Shown: positions 7,011 to 15,640, counted from the stretch's first letter. The stretch: DNA of 64,000 nt from Lactococcus ileimucosae (GCF_943193185.1 NZ_CALPDE010000010.1:1-64000); one strand, 5' to 3'. Made by a program: numbers and translations. The notes: generated by a model from the sequence alone, not told the origin.

Positions 7011-8180
7011 ATGACAGAATTTGATAAAATAATTGATCGCAAAGGAACGTTTTGTACTCAGTGGGATTTTGTAGAGGATCGGTTTGGTCAGAAGGATTTA
7101 CTTCCTTTTACCATATCAGATACTGATTTTGCAATTCCTGAGACAGTGAACGCAGCACTACAAAAGAGACTTACGCATCCTATCTATGGTTACACGCGTT
7201 GGAATCACAAATATTTCAAGTCTGCTGTCTCAACTTGGTACCGAAAACAATTTGAGTTTAAGCTTGAAGAAGACTGGATTTTGTACAGCCCAAGTGTTAT
7301 TTACTCCCTTTCACAGCTGATTGAAATCATGTCTCAGCCAGGAGAAGGTGTTGTTGTACAAACACCAGCTTATGATGCTTTCTCTAAGACAGTCACGGCA
7401 AATGGGCGTTTGTATGTTGAAAATCCCCTACTTTTTCAAGAGGGGAAGTACAGTATTGATTTTCAAGATTTGGAAGAAAAATTAGCAGAACCACATAATA
7501 AAATATTGCTCTTTTGTTCACCACATAACCCTACTGGTCGCGTGTGGACAAGTGAGGAATTAGAAAGCGTAATTTTACTGTGTCAAAAATATGATGTATT
7601 TATCATTTCAGATGAAATCCACATGGATATTCTTCGGAAAGGAAAGCAACACCATCCTATTTTGCGACATGGAACGGAAAATATCGCTCTTCTCACATCA
7701 GCGAGTAAAACCTTCAATTTTCCAGGATTAATCTTTTCTTACCTACTGATTCCTGATGCCAAGCTCCGAGATAAATTTTGTAAACATTTGAAAGAAAAAG
7801 ATGGTCTTTCTTCTTGCAGCATTCTTGGAATGGAAGCAACAGTTTCAGCCTATCAAACGGCTGACCAATGGGTGGAAGAACTTAATGACTACTTGGATAA
7901 GTCTATCGCGTTTACGAGAAATTTTTTACGAGAAAAACTGCCTCAGGTAAAACTGATTGAATCCGAAGCAACATACCTTTTGTGGCTTGATGTTTCGGAG
8001 TTGAAAATACCGATGGAGGATTTACAAAAAGCCTTGATTAACGTAGGAAAAGTGGCAATTATGGATGGGACAATCTATGGTCAAACAGGCACCAATTTTC
8101 TCCGTCTAAATATAGGTTGCTCAAGAGCTAAGGTCAAAGAAGGACTTGAACGTTTGCTTAAAAGTATCCAGTCTTTCTAA
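7011..8180 (+). CDS. MalY/PatB-family PLP enzyme (cystathionine beta-lyase-like aminotransferase)
   Basis: Fold-type I PLP enzyme of 389 residues. The N-terminus FDKIIDRKGTFCTQWDFV matches MalY proteins. CSPHNPTGRVW (about 169-179), D201 in ISDEIHMD and the Schiff-base lysine K233 in SASKTFNFPG are all present. MalY-type enzymes cleave C-S bonds in cystathionine or cysteine, and E. coli MalY also modulates the maltose activator. Here it lies 48 bases after the PTS gene and is probably in the same operon. ATG 7011 fits the family's N-terminus. The upstream TTG 6993 lies inside a hairpin stem and is less likely. Confidence 0.88.
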   Translation: MTEFDKIIDRKGTFCTQWDFVEDRFGQKDLLPFTISDTDFAIPETVNAALQKRLTHPIYGYTRWNHKYFKSAVSTWYRKQFEFKLEEDWILYSPSVIYSLSQLIEIMSQPGEGVVVQTPAYDAFSKTVTANGRLYVENPLLFQEGKYSIDFQDLEEKLAEPHNKILLFCSPHNPTGRVWTSEELESVILLCQKYDVFIISDEIHMDILRKGKQHHPILRHGTENIALLTSASKTFNFPGLIFSYLLIPDAKLRDKFCKHLKEKDGLSSCSILGMEATVSAYQTADQWVEELNDYLDKSIAFTRNFLREKLPQVKLIESEATYLLWLDVSELKIPMEDLQKALINVGKVAIMDGTIYGQTGTNFLRLNIGCSRAKVKEGLERLLKSIQSF

Positions 8181-8185
8181 AAATA

Positions 8186-8218
8186 AAAAGCGTTCAAACT
8201 GAGAGTTGACGCTTTTAT
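8186..8218. terminator. Bidirectional terminator between convergent malY-like and tetR genes
   Basis: AAAAGCG-T-TCAA pairs with TTGA-CGCTTTT with one bulge; A-rich and T-rich flanks serve both strands. Confidence 0.7.
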
Positions 8219-8225
8219 TTGTGGG

Positions 8226-8756
8226 CTAGTGAACGAGTTGACTAAGGATTCTTGTGATTTCTTCTGGTGTTTCTTTACGCTTCCGACGAATCCAGTCTTG
8301 CGTAAGTCCGAAAATTGCGTGAGCATAATAAGTTCCTGCATAGATTTTACCGAGTTGGCCAAGCTGGCTTCTCTTGGCATCTTTTGGAAGAATAGAGCGT
8401 TCAATCATACTTTTTAGCTTGGCTTGCATAAACTGATGAATTTCTTTACTGCCATTTTCGGAAAGGAGCGCAGCGTAGATTTCGTTATGATCGAGAAACT
8501 CGTATGTTTCCAGCATCGTTTTTTGCAAATCGACATCATTTTTTTCAAAGACGTATTGAATAGTGTTGAGCAATGTTTTTTGATACTGATCAATCATCTC
8601 GTACTTGTCTTGATAGTGTGTATAAAAGCCACTGCGACTTGTTTTTGCAACTTTCACAAGTTCAGTTGTTGTAATTTGGTCAAATGTTTTCTCTTGCAGA
8701 AGTTGCGTCATCGCATCACGAAGGCGTGCTTTTGTACGTTCTTTTCTATTTTCCAC
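8226..8756 (-). CDS. TetR/AcrR family transcriptional regulator
   Basis: 176 residues. The N-terminal TetR helix-turn-helix has AMTQLLQEKTFDQITTTELV, then KTSRSGFYTHYQDKYEMID (about 40-58), including the typical FY-H-Y-DK signature. The C-terminal ligand domain (about 75-176) is not a recognisable subtype. The gene faces away from sufT, and its own promoter contains a TAGAC-N5-GTCTA palindrome, so autorepression is likely. No transporter lies beside it, so its target and inducer are unknown. Confidence 0.85.
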   Translation of the reverse strand: MENRKERTKARLRDAMTQLLQEKTFDQITTTELVKVAKTSRSGFYTHYQDKYEMIDQYQKTLLNTIQYVFEKNDVDLQKTMLETYEFLDHNEIYAALLSENGSKEIHQFMQAKLKSMIERSILPKDAKRSQLGQLGKIYAGTYYAHAIFGLTQDWIRRKRKETPEEITRILSQLVH

Positions 8757-8813
8757 AGTTTAATCCTTTTCTTTTGTGAAACTTATATTTTTACTTTCCC
8801 GTCTTAAAAGTTT

Positions 8814-8842
8814 ATTATAGCACTTTTTAGACGTATTGTCTA
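8814..8842 (-). promoter_or_regulatory. tetR promoter with palindromic operator
   Basis: On the minus strand: -35 TAGACA (8837-8842), 17-base spacer, extended -10 TGC-TATAAT (8814-8819). The palindrome TAGAC-GTATT-GTCTA (8828-8842) covers the -35 and upstream spacer. Confidence 0.6.
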
Positions 8843-8907
8843 TAAAAATATATAAGCAAGCAGTGGATAAATTTGTCTCCCTCCTTCTCGTCAAATTTTG
8901 AAAAATA

Positions 8908-8916
8908 TGATAGAAT
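8908..8916 (+). promoter_or_regulatory. Extended -10 promoter of sufT
   Basis: TG-A-TAGAAT, transcript start expected near 8922. This places the start codon at ATG 8960 rather than at the upstream in-frame codons. Confidence 0.5.
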
Positions 8917-8959
8917 AACAATGTCAAATAGATTTTACAGTGAGGACAGGGAGAAATTT

Positions 8960-9298
8960 ATGAGCGAAGAAAGCAAATATACTGAAGCGCAAATTGAAGA
9001 AATTAAAACAAAGATTTTAGGAGCTTTAGAAACGGTGATTGATCCTGAGCTAGGTATTGATATTATTAATCTGGGCTTGGTTTATGAGATTTCTTTTGAG
9101 GACAATGGATTTACTGAAGTTAAAATGACCTTGACCACTATGGGCTGTCCTTTAGCTGATATATTGACAGACCAAATTCATGATGCACTTAAAGAAGTTG
9201 ACGAAGTAACTGAGATTAAGGTGAATCTCGTTTGGTACCCTGCATGGACTGTTGATAAAATGAGCCGCTATGCGCGCATTGCTCTGGGTATTCGCTAG
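8960..9298 (+). CDS. sufT: SufT/MIP18-family Fe-S assembly protein (DUF59)
   Basis: 112-residue MIP18-like domain protein. ETVIDPELGIDIINLGLVY (about 24-42) is the family hallmark (DPE and LGLVY), followed by LTTMGCPLADIL with the conserved cysteine. The tail WYPAWTVDKMSRYARIALG matches the SufT/PaaD-type C-terminus. Family members help mature or deliver iron-sulfur clusters in the cytoplasm. AGGGAGAAATTT precedes ATG 8960. The gene is alone, between a divergent tetR and liaF. Confidence 0.9.
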   Translation: MSEESKYTEAQIEEIKTKILGALETVIDPELGIDIINLGLVYEISFEDNGFTEVKMTLTTMGCPLADILTDQIHDALKEVDEVTEIKVNLVWYPAWTVDKMSRYARIALGIR

Positions 9299-9321
9299 AA
9301 GATATATTTTAAAATAGGACT

Positions 9322-9350
9322 AAAGACCGAGTAGAACAAGGTCTTTTTTT
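9322..9350 (+). terminator. sufT terminator
   Basis: AAAGACC / GGTCTTT stem followed by T-run; the T-run leads directly into the extended -10 of liaF. Confidence 0.65.
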
Positions 9351-9358
9351 GGTAAAAT
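9350..9358 (+). promoter_or_regulatory. liaF promoter, start codon six bases after the -10
   Basis: TG-G-TAAAAT is an extended -10 ending at 9358; ATG begins at 9365. Predicted transcription starts at or within a base of the start codon, giving a leaderless mRNA. GGAG lies between the two, too close to the ATG for normal Shine-Dalgarno use. Confidence 0.45.
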
Positions 9359-9364
9359 GGAGAC

Positions 9365-9982
9365 ATGACTAGACAGATAAAAACCTTCATCATTATTGAA
9401 CTATGTATCATAGTTGCCTTGCTGTTTCATATTATGAAATCGCCTTACTTTCTCTTGCTCCTAGCTTTTGCTATCTCTTTCAGTGTTCTGTCGAAAAAAA
9501 TAATTTTTCTACGTCCAGTTTCAGTAGTGCTTTGGATATTTTTTGCTGTAATGTTATTGACAGCAGGTTGGTTTTGGTTAGCCCTACTTTTTCCTATCCT
9601 TGTAGGGATTAGTTTCTGGAAGAAGCAGTCAGGTACCAGTTCAAGCTTTAACTATAGTCAAAACTATGCTGAAAGTTCGGAAAAACTTACGCGTGCCAAT
9701 GGAAATGATGTCATTGATCTCTACGACGTAAACTTTAGACCTGAAGGAAACAGCTTAAGCATCAAAAAATCTGCCGGAAATACTAAAATTATCGTTCCCG
9801 AGGATGTAGCAATTGCTCTAGAGATAACAGTTCATAATGGTATAGTCAAAATTTTTGACGAGGAAACAGAAATTAACCCTAAAAATTTCCGCTATTTTTC
9901 TGAAATGAAAGAAGAAAGTCAAAAACGTATCCGTATCAACATTCAAGTGGATACGGGAAATATTGAGGTGGTTAAGGGATGA
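9365..9982 (+). CDS. liaF: LiaF-like membrane inhibitor of the envelope-stress two-component system
   Basis: 205 residues. The first 95 form about four hydrophobic segments (9-25, 27-43, 48-63 and 66-83), followed by a soluble C-terminal domain with DVIDLYDVNFRPEGNSL and TKIIVPEDVAI. This matches the LiaF/VraT-type C-terminal domain with its beta-strand repeats. LiaF proteins hold the LiaS kinase inactive until the cell envelope is damaged, for instance by lipid II-binding antibiotics. The stop overlaps the kinase start by four bases (ATGA), so the three genes form one operon. In lactococci the kinase and regulator pair corresponds to CesSR. Confidence 0.85.
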   Translation: MTRQIKTFIIIELCIIVALLFHIMKSPYFLLLLAFAISFSVLSKKIIFLRPVSVVLWIFFAVMLLTAGWFWLALLFPILVGISFWKKQSGTSSSFNYSQNYAESSEKLTRANGNDVIDLYDVNFRPEGNSLSIKKSAGNTKIIVPEDVAIALEITVHNGIVKIFDEETEINPKNFRYFSEMKEESQKRIRINIQVDTGNIEVVKG

Positions 9983-10959
9983 AAAAATCAATCATTAGAA
10001 CCTTTACTGTCCTTTTTATAATCATTGTTTTGGTTAATACGCTACTCTTCTTAGTCACGAGTGATGCTTCCACAATAAATCTCGTGGGCTTGAAAGTTAA
10101 TAATTTTTATGGAATATGGATTTTTCTTTCCGTAGCAGGCTTATTAGCATTGGTCTTTACCTTTTTTAACTATTTAGAAAACAGTAAGATAAAGAAAAAT
10201 TTCTTTGACGACATTCAGCGACTTAGTCAAAATCAAGAACCAGAAAATCGGGAGCTGCAGGAACTCTATTTGCGCTTAAAAGAAATGACGACAGAGTTAC
10301 AAGAGTTATCAGCTCAAAAATCAGCCAATAAGGCAGAAATTATTGAAACAGAAAGAAAGCGAATTTCGCGTGAACTTCATGATTCAGTTAGTCAGGAACT
10401 TTTTGCTGCAACGATGATTTTATCTTCTGTAACGGGAAATGAAGCAGAAGCAACGCATCTCACGCAAGACCAGATTTTAACACAAACACGTCTGGTTTTA
10501 AAAATCTTACATGAAGCGCAAAATGAAATGCGTGCCTTATTGCTGCATCTAAGACCAATTGAGCTGGATGGCAAATCATTGGCAGCGGGATTGAATTCCT
10601 TAACGGATGAATTGCAGGCAAAAATTTCATCAAATATTAATGTAAAACTCAGTGATATTCAAGCCTCATCAAACGTAGAAGACAACCTTTTCCGAATGGC
10701 TCAAGAAATTCTGAGTAACACTTTAAGACACGCACAAGCTGATAATATTGAAGTGCTCTTAAAGGAACAATATGATAATATAATATTAAGGATAACTGAC
10801 GACGGTGTTGGCTTTGATACTAAAAACAGTAAGTCTGCCAGCTATGGACTTGTCAATATTAAGGAACGCGCACTTTTACTTGGCGGTGATGTTAAGATAG
10901 TAAGTGCTCCCAATCAAGGTACAAGTGTAGAGATACGTATCCCACAAGTGAATCAATAA
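9979..10959 (+). CDS. liaS: LiaS/CesS-type sensor histidine kinase (HisKA_3)
   Basis: 326 residues, NarL-family kinase. Two TM helices (about 8-30 and 42-65) enclose a very short extracytoplasmic loop, typical of intramembrane-sensing kinases. A coiled-coil region at 75-120 precedes the HisKA_3 box ERKRISRELHDSVSQELF with the phosphorylated histidine near 133. The HATPase has DNLFRMAQEILSNTLRHAQA, then DDGVGFD and YGLVNIKERALLLGG. It works with LiaF upstream and LiaR downstream; the short loop means that sensing goes through LiaF or the membrane. Full length for the family. Confidence 0.92.
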   Translation: MKKSIIRTFTVLFIIIVLVNTLLFLVTSDASTINLVGLKVNNFYGIWIFLSVAGLLALVFTFFNYLENSKIKKNFFDDIQRLSQNQEPENRELQELYLRLKEMTTELQELSAQKSANKAEIIETERKRISRELHDSVSQELFAATMILSSVTGNEAEATHLTQDQILTQTRLVLKILHEAQNEMRALLLHLRPIELDGKSLAAGLNSLTDELQAKISSNINVKLSDIQASSNVEDNLFRMAQEILSNTLRHAQADNIEVLLKEQYDNIILRITDDGVGFDTKNSKSASYGLVNIKERALLLGGDVKIVSAPNQGTSVEIRIPQVNQ

Positions 10960-10976
10960 GAATATAAAAGGAAAAA

Positions 10977-11609
10977 ATGGATAAAATAAAATTACTTATC
11001 GTGGATGATCATCAGATGGTTCGGCTTGGTTTGTCAAGCTTTATGAATATTCAACCAGACATTGAAGTAGTAGGAGAAGCTGCTGATGGTGAGTCTGGAT
11101 ATCTCAAAGCTCAAAGTTTAAAACCTGATGTAATACTGATGGACCTGGTTATGGATCGCCTAGACGGTATTGGCGCAACACAAAAAATATTGGCAGAAAG
11201 TCCAGAGCAGAAAATATTGATATTAACAAGTTTCTTGGATGATGAGAAAGTTTTCCCAGCCTTGGCTGCTGGGGCTAAAGGCTATATTTTAAAGACATCC
11301 CAAGCCGCTGAAATTGCGAATGCTGTCCGTAAAGTTGCGAGCGGACAAGATGTTTTATCAGAAGCTGTTAAAGAAAAAATAAATCAACAAAAGCACCGTA
11401 AGCCAGAACTTTACGATGAGCTTTCAAAAAGGGAAATGGAAGTTTTGAAAATTTTGGCTCAAGGCTTATCCAACCAAGAAATTGCTGATCAACTTTTTAT
11501 TAGTCTCAAAACAGTCAAGACACACGTGTCTAATATTTTTAATAAGTTAGAAGTGAGTGATCGTACACAGGCGACTATTTATGCGATTCAACATAAGCTT
11601 GTTGATTAG
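10977..11609 (+). CDS. liaR: LiaR/CesR-type response regulator (NarL family)
   Basis: 210 residues. The receiver at 1-120 has VDDHQMV, phospho-acceptor D in [10 protein letters not shown] (about D55), T in ILTSF and K in YILKTS. The LuxR-type HTH at about 145-210 has [20 protein letters not shown], then [19 protein letters not shown]. It activates envelope-stress genes after phosphorylation by the kinase encoded 17 bases upstream. AAAGGAAAAA precedes ATG. No clear terminator follows before the next 300 bases of intergenic DNA. Confidence 0.93.
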   Translation: MDKIKLLIVDDHQMVRLGLSSFMNIQPDIEVVGEAADGESGYLKAQSLKPDVILMDLVMDRLDGIGATQKILAESPEQKILILTSFLDDEKVFPALAAGAKGYILKTSQAAEIANAVRKVASGQDVLSEAVKEKINQQKHRKPELYDELSKREMEVLKILAQGLSNQEIADQLFISLKTVKTHVSNIFNKLEVSDRTQATIYAIQHKLVD

Positions 11610-11925
11610 TAGGCATATTACACTTAGGGATAGATTTTTTATCTTACTGTAGTTTAAACATGCATGTCCAATAGCGAAAACACTCCATATCTGTTATAAT
11701 AGAAGAATAAAAGTTTAGTTTAAAAAGTTTCGAAAATTAAAACTTATTTTTGCTATATTGGTGATACTTTGTATGATTAAAAAGCTAGGAGTGGTAACCG
11801 TTCAAGTTTTTTAGGCTATTTTTCCAGAAATTTGCGACATCCATAGTGTTTTTTAATCGTTTAAACTTACAAAAGTGAAAGTTTCCTTGGCGAGACTTAT
11901 GATAAAATTTAGAAAAGAGAAACAA
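11610..11925. other. Gene-free interval with an orphan extended -10
   Basis: About 315 bases without a convincing gene. A perfect extended -10 TGTTATAAT lies at 11692-11700, far upstream of ppiB, and could give a long leader or a small RNA. A 13-codon frame from ATG 11772 has no good RBS. ppiB has a nearer extended -10 (TGATAAAAT, 11900-11908) and an 11-base leader. Confidence 0.4.
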
Positions 11926-12516
11926 ATGACTTACCCACAACTTAATCTTGAAAAACATGAAGGCACAACAGCGATCATTCATACAAATCATGGAGATATG
12001 ACTGTGAAACTTTTTGATGATCGGGCTCCGAAGACTGTTAAAAACTTTGTTGAACTGAGTAAAAAAGGGTATTACGATGGAGTTATTTTCCATCGTATCA
12101 TCAAGGACTTTATGATTCAAGGAGGAGACCCAACAGGTACGGGTATGGGTGGCGAATCCATTTATGGTGAAAAATTCGAAGATGAATTTTCACAAGATGT
12201 TTTTAATATTCGCGGTGCATTGTCAATGGCCAATGCAGGACCAGATACAAACGGAAGTCAATTCTTCATCGTACAAAATCAAAATCTTCCTTATCCTAAG
12301 TCGGCTTTGATTGAAGGAGGCTGGCCTGAAGAGATTGCTGAAGTCTATGTACAAGGTGGCACACCACATCTTGATGGCCGCCATACAGTCTTTGGGCAGC
12401 TTGCAGATGAAGATTCGTTTAAAGTTCTAGATAAGATTGCAGCTGTGCGCGTGGGCGTACAAGACCGTCCAGTTGATGACGTTATTATTGAAAACATTGA
12501 AATTGTTGAGAAATAA
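11926..12516 (+). CDS. ppiB: Cyclophilin-type peptidyl-prolyl cis-trans isomerase
   Basis: 196-residue cytoplasmic cyclophilin with no signal peptide. [21 protein letters not shown] (catalytic arginine in FHR), [19 protein letters not shown] and [10 protein letters not shown] are the family signatures. A short insertion ([19 protein letters not shown]) before the final strand is typical of the lactococcal and streptococcal version. It speeds proline isomerisation in protein folding. ATG 11926 was chosen because the nearest extended -10 ends at 11908 and AAAAGAG lies just before the codon. It is followed after one base by the S1-domain gene. Confidence 0.93.
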   Translation: MTYPQLNLEKHEGTTAIIHTNHGDMTVKLFDDRAPKTVKNFVELSKKGYYDGVIFHRIIKDFMIQGGDPTGTGMGGESIYGEKFEDEFSQDVFNIRGALSMANAGPDTNGSQFFIVQNQNLPYPKSALIEGGWPEEIAEVYVQGGTPHLDGRHTVFGQLADEDSFKVLDKIAAVRVGVQDRPVDDVIIENIEIVEK

Positions 12517-12517
12517 A

Positions 12518-12913
12518 ATGATGGATCAATCAGTAAAAATTGGGGACAAAGTTACCGCTGAAATTATCGGCTTGCAAGATTATGGGGCTTTCGTAAAATT
12601 TGTAGATCGAGAAAATAATGAACATAAAGGTTTGATTCATATTTCAGAGGTACAATCAGGTTTTGTTAAAAATATCCGAGAAGTCATAAAAGTTGGCCAG
12701 CACGTAAAGGCGCAAATCATTGACATTGATGAGTACAATGGAAAAATCAGCTTGTCTATTCGGAGTCTTGAGGAGCATCCACAAAACCATTATTTTTATC
12801 GCAAAAAAAGATTCACAGATTCTCGTGACAAGATTGGTTTCAAAAGCTTAGCGGATAAAAGGGAGATGTGGATTGAAGAAGGCGAAAATTATTTAAGAGA
12901 AAGAGTAAATTAA
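12518..12913 (+). CDS. cvfD: S1-domain RNA-binding protein, CvfD/YugI type
   Basis: 131 residues with one S1 domain at about 4-74: VKIGDKVTAEIIGLQDYGAFV, then HKGLIHISEV, VGQHVKAQIIDID and KISLSIRSL. A basic, aromatic C-terminal tail (YFYRKKRFTDSRDKIGF) follows. This is the general stress protein 13 family; in pneumococcus CvfD is a global post-transcriptional regulator and cold-stress factor. The start lies one base after the ppiB stop with no strong RBS, suggesting translational coupling. Two ATGs in tandem (12518 and 12521) are equivalent. Confidence 0.88.
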   Translation: MMDQSVKIGDKVTAEIIGLQDYGAFVKFVDRENNEHKGLIHISEVQSGFVKNIREVIKVGQHVKAQIIDIDEYNGKISLSIRSLEEHPQNHYFYRKKRFTDSRDKIGFKSLADKREMWIEEGENYLRERVN

Positions 12914-12930
12914 ATACAAACGAGGTGAAG

Positions 12931-13536
12931 ATGAACGACAATGTCTTAAAATATACCAAACGAGTTTTTAACGTGATTACTATTTTGGGTTTTATTGCTA
13001 CTATTGTTGGCAGTGTTTACCTCTGGCATCTGGGCGCTTTCCAAGATCAAGAAATTTTAAAACGCATAATAACAGCCCATGCCATTCTAGGCCCTGTTAT
13101 ATTCTTGCTCATGCAAATCATTCAGGTTATTATTCCAATTATACCTGGAGGATTGACTATAGCGGCGGGAGTCTTGATTTTTGGGCCTGTATGGGGCTTT
13201 GTTTATAATTATTTGGGTATTCTTGTAGGTTCTGTGATACTTTTCCATCTTGGGCGAAAATATGGACAATCTTTGGTCCAAATCTTTGTAAAAGAGAAGA
13301 CCTACAATAAATATATGGCTTGGTTGGAAAAGGGGCAGAAACGTTTTAATATTGCTTTTCTTCTCTTGATATTGTCGCCGATTGCACCAGATGATGCTCT
13401 AGTTCTTATTGCGAGTCAAACGCGAATGAGTTGGAAATTCTTTAATTGGGTGATGATTTTATGCAAACCACTCCCGATTCTGTTTTATTCTTATGCCTTG
13501 ATTTTCGGTGGGAATTTGCTTGGAAATATTTTCTAG
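12931..13536 (+). CDS. TVP38/TMEM64 (VTT domain) membrane protein
   Basis: 201 residues, five to six TM segments. The VTT/SNARE-associated core includes QVIIPIIPGGLTIAAGVLIF (about 66-85) and a G-x-x-x-G-rich helix GILVGSVILFHLGRKYG, then LLLILSPIAPDDALVLIASQ, typical of the TVP38 family, a distant relative of DedA. Members are thought to move lipids across the membrane; the specific lipid here is unknown. GAGGTG six bases before ATG 12931 supports this start. It follows cvfD by 17 bases and ends at a terminator, so it may be the last gene of the ppiB operon. Confidence 0.85.
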   Translation: MNDNVLKYTKRVFNVITILGFIATIVGSVYLWHLGAFQDQEILKRIITAHAILGPVIFLLMQIIQVIIPIIPGGLTIAAGVLIFGPVWGFVYNYLGILVGSVILFHLGRKYGQSLVQIFVKEKTYNKYMAWLEKGQKRFNIAFLLLILSPIAPDDALVLIASQTRMSWKFFNWVMILCKPLPILFYSYALIFGGNLLGNIF

Positions 13537-13558
13537 TAGAGAACTTCAAATAATGTTT

Positions 13559-13590
13559 AAAAATGGTTTTGCGAAAGCAACCATTTTTAT
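13559..13590 (+). terminator. Terminator of the ppiB-cvfD-VTT unit
   Basis: AAATGG-TT-TTGC, loop GAAA, GCAA-CCATTTTT. Confidence 0.7.
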
Positions 13591-13641
13591 ATAAATAATG
13601 TATAATAGACCTAGTAGACTTTCTAGTGATGGAGCTCCATT

Positions 13642-14955
13642 TTGAACAATAAAACAAATACAATAAAGAAAAAGAAAAAGCAGTCTAAAACTAAGCTAAG
13701 TTTTGATAGCCGTATTGATTATGCGTTAATCTTGCCGGCTTTTCTTCTAACAGCCATTGGACTGTATGCTATTTGGGTTGCTGTTAGCCATGACTATCCG
13801 ACACAAGCAGTGAAGATGGTAGGGCAGCAAGGAACTTGGATTATTGTCGGAGTTATTTTAGCTTTGATTGTGATGCATATGGATTCGAGACTCCTTTGGA
13901 ACCTCACACCGGTTTTTTATGGATTTGGTCTTATTTTAATGGTATTACCCATATTCTTTTATAGCCAATCGGTGTATGATCTAACAGGAGCAAGGAACTG
14001 GATTGCCTTTCATAATACAAACCTTTTCCAGCCTTCAGAGCTGATGAAAATAGCATATATATTATTTTTAGCAAGAATCGTTGTGTCCTTTCAAAACAAG
14101 TTAAAAAAACGTTATATTAGGGACGACTTTATCTTGATTGGCAAAATTATTTTAGCAACTCTTCCCATAGCTGTACTTGCCGCACTGCAGGAAGACTTCG
14201 GAACTTTCATGGTTTTCTTAGCTATCGCAGCAGGTATTGTCTTAGTATCAGGTGTGTCTTGGAAAATTATCCTGCCTGTTCTTACTGCAGCTGCACTTGT
14301 CGCAGCAGGTATCGTTGCCATGGTTATGAACCCTGACGGACAGGAATTGCTAGGAAATGTATTTAGTCAATATCAAGTTAATCGTTTCGTGGCTTGGCTT
14401 CATCCCTTTGAGTACACTCAAACTTTTTCCCTTCAACAGTCGCGTGCTTTGATTGCGATTGGAGTAGGGGGCTTGTTTGGTCGTGGTTTTGGTGTGGCAA
14501 ACGTTAATGTACCAGTTCGTGAATCTGATATGATTTTTACTGTGATTGGAGAGGACTTTGGTTTCGTTGGATCGACTTTTGTCATCTTGCTTTACTTTGC
14601 CCTAATTTATCGCATGATTCGTGTGACATTCCAGTCCAATAACCAATTTTATATCTTTATATCGACAGGGATTATCATGATGATTCTCTTCCATGTATTT
14701 GAAAATATAGGGGCAGCAATTGGTTTGCTTCCGTTAACAGGTATTCCATTGCCTTTTATTTCCCAAGGGGGATCAGCTCTCATCAGCAACATTATCGGTC
14801 TTGGACTTGTTCTTTCGATGAAATACAATCAGTTGCCAGAGTTTGTAATGGTTCGTGAAGCTGGAAGAAAATCTTTAGAAAATAAAAAAGCACGCTTGTC
14901 ACGTACTTCACAGCAGAGAGTTAAGACAACGGGAAGACGCAAAAGCAGTAAATAA
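13642..14955 (+). CDS. rodA: RodA-type SEDS peptidoglycan glycosyltransferase
   Basis: 437 residues with ten TM segments after a very basic N-terminus (KKKKKQSKTK). SEDS motifs are present: TGARNWI, FQPSELMKIAYILFLAR, the ALQEDFGTFMVFL catalytic aspartate region, and LPLTGIPLPFISQGGSALI near 370. SEDS proteins polymerise glycan strands with a partner class B PBP. No PBP gene is adjacent. The RodA label is preferred to FtsW from the sequence style, but FtsW remains possible. The start is TTG 13642, with TGGAG at 13630-13634 inside a perfect 12-bp palindrome (ATGGAGCTCCAT). -10 TATAAT lies at 13601-13606. Confidence 0.88.
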   Translation: MNNKTNTIKKKKKQSKTKLSFDSRIDYALILPAFLLTAIGLYAIWVAVSHDYPTQAVKMVGQQGTWIIVGVILALIVMHMDSRLLWNLTPVFYGFGLILMVLPIFFYSQSVYDLTGARNWIAFHNTNLFQPSELMKIAYILFLARIVVSFQNKLKKRYIRDDFILIGKIILATLPIAVLAALQEDFGTFMVFLAIAAGIVLVSGVSWKIILPVLTAAALVAAGIVAMVMNPDGQELLGNVFSQYQVNRFVAWLHPFEYTQTFSLQQSRALIAIGVGGLFGRGFGVANVNVPVRESDMIFTVIGEDFGFVGSTFVILLYFALIYRMIRVTFQSNNQFYIFISTGIIMMILFHVFENIGAAIGLLPLTGIPLPFISQGGSALISNIIGLGLVLSMKYNQLPEFVMVREAGRKSLENKKARLSRTSQQRVKTTGRRKSSK

Positions 14956-14957
14956 TA

Positions 14958-14995
14958 GAAAAGCTTTTCAAATGAAATGGAAAAAGCTTTTTTTC
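14958..14995 (+). terminator. rodA terminator
   Basis: AAAAGCTTTT stem with AAAAAGCTTT, then TTTTCTTT. Confidence 0.65.
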
Positions 14996-15107
14996 TTTCA
15001 GATTTAGTACCCCAAGAAAAGAAGATTAAATTTCTCAAACTAAAAATTTCACATAATTAATAAAATGTGGTAGGCTATAGATGAGAATACAAGGGAGGAA
15101 TTATAAA

Positions 15108-15539
15108 ATGAAATATGCAGTAAGATATGCATCACGTGGAGGAAATACGCGTGCAGTTGCAGATGTAATTGCAAATAAGCTCAATATTAAAGCAAAACGT
15201 ATTTCAGAGCCACTCGAAGAAGAAGTTGAAGTGCTGTTTCTTGGAGCAGGCGTTTGGTTTGCTTCTGTAACCAAGGATATGAAAGAATATCTGGCAGCTC
15301 TAGACAGTGGAAAAATCAAGCAGATTGTGGCTTTTTCTACCTCTGGTCACTTGGAATCAGCGATTAAAAAAATTACCACAGCAGCAAAGGAAAAAGGGAT
15401 TAAAGTTAATGAAAAATCTTTTGACCTACATATGAACATGCAAGGCCTCACATTTTTCGCTCCTGCGGGCGGTGATTTAACAAAAGAGCAGGTTAGACAA
15501 GTAGAAAACTTTGTTGATGAAGTCGTTTCTAAGTTATAA
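15108..15539 (+). CDS. Flavodoxin-like protein
   Basis: 143 residues. The N-terminal phosphate-binding loop YASRGGNTRAVADVIA (about 6-21) is flavodoxin-like. LFLGAGVWFASV and IVAFSTSGHLESAI match the flavin-contacting loops. It probably binds FMN and carries electrons in the cytoplasm, but its partner is unknown. GGGAGG nine bases before ATG 15108 decides the start. It is monocistronic, between rodA and the Usp45-like gene. Confidence 0.82.
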   Translation: MKYAVRYASRGGNTRAVADVIANKLNIKAKRISEPLEEEVEVLFLGAGVWFASVTKDMKEYLAALDSGKIKQIVAFSTSGHLESAIKKITTAAKEKGIKVNEKSFDLHMNMQGLTFFAPAGGDLTKEQVRQVENFVDEVVSKL

Positions 15540-15640
15540 TATTAATTTTAAATCGTCCTTTATATGAAAGCTTCATTCATTTCGGAGCTTTTTTATTTTG
15601 TTGTCTTTTTTTATTAAATATTTTTATTTCATTAAACGAA

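Noticed and set aside
11772-11813. 13-codon frame upstream of ppiB
   Set aside because: No usable RBS and no recognisable peptide pattern; left as intergenic.
12437-12517. Longer start for the S1-domain gene overlapping ppiB
   Set aside because: No RBS and no S1-family match in the first 27 codons; the start just after the ppiB stop fits the family.
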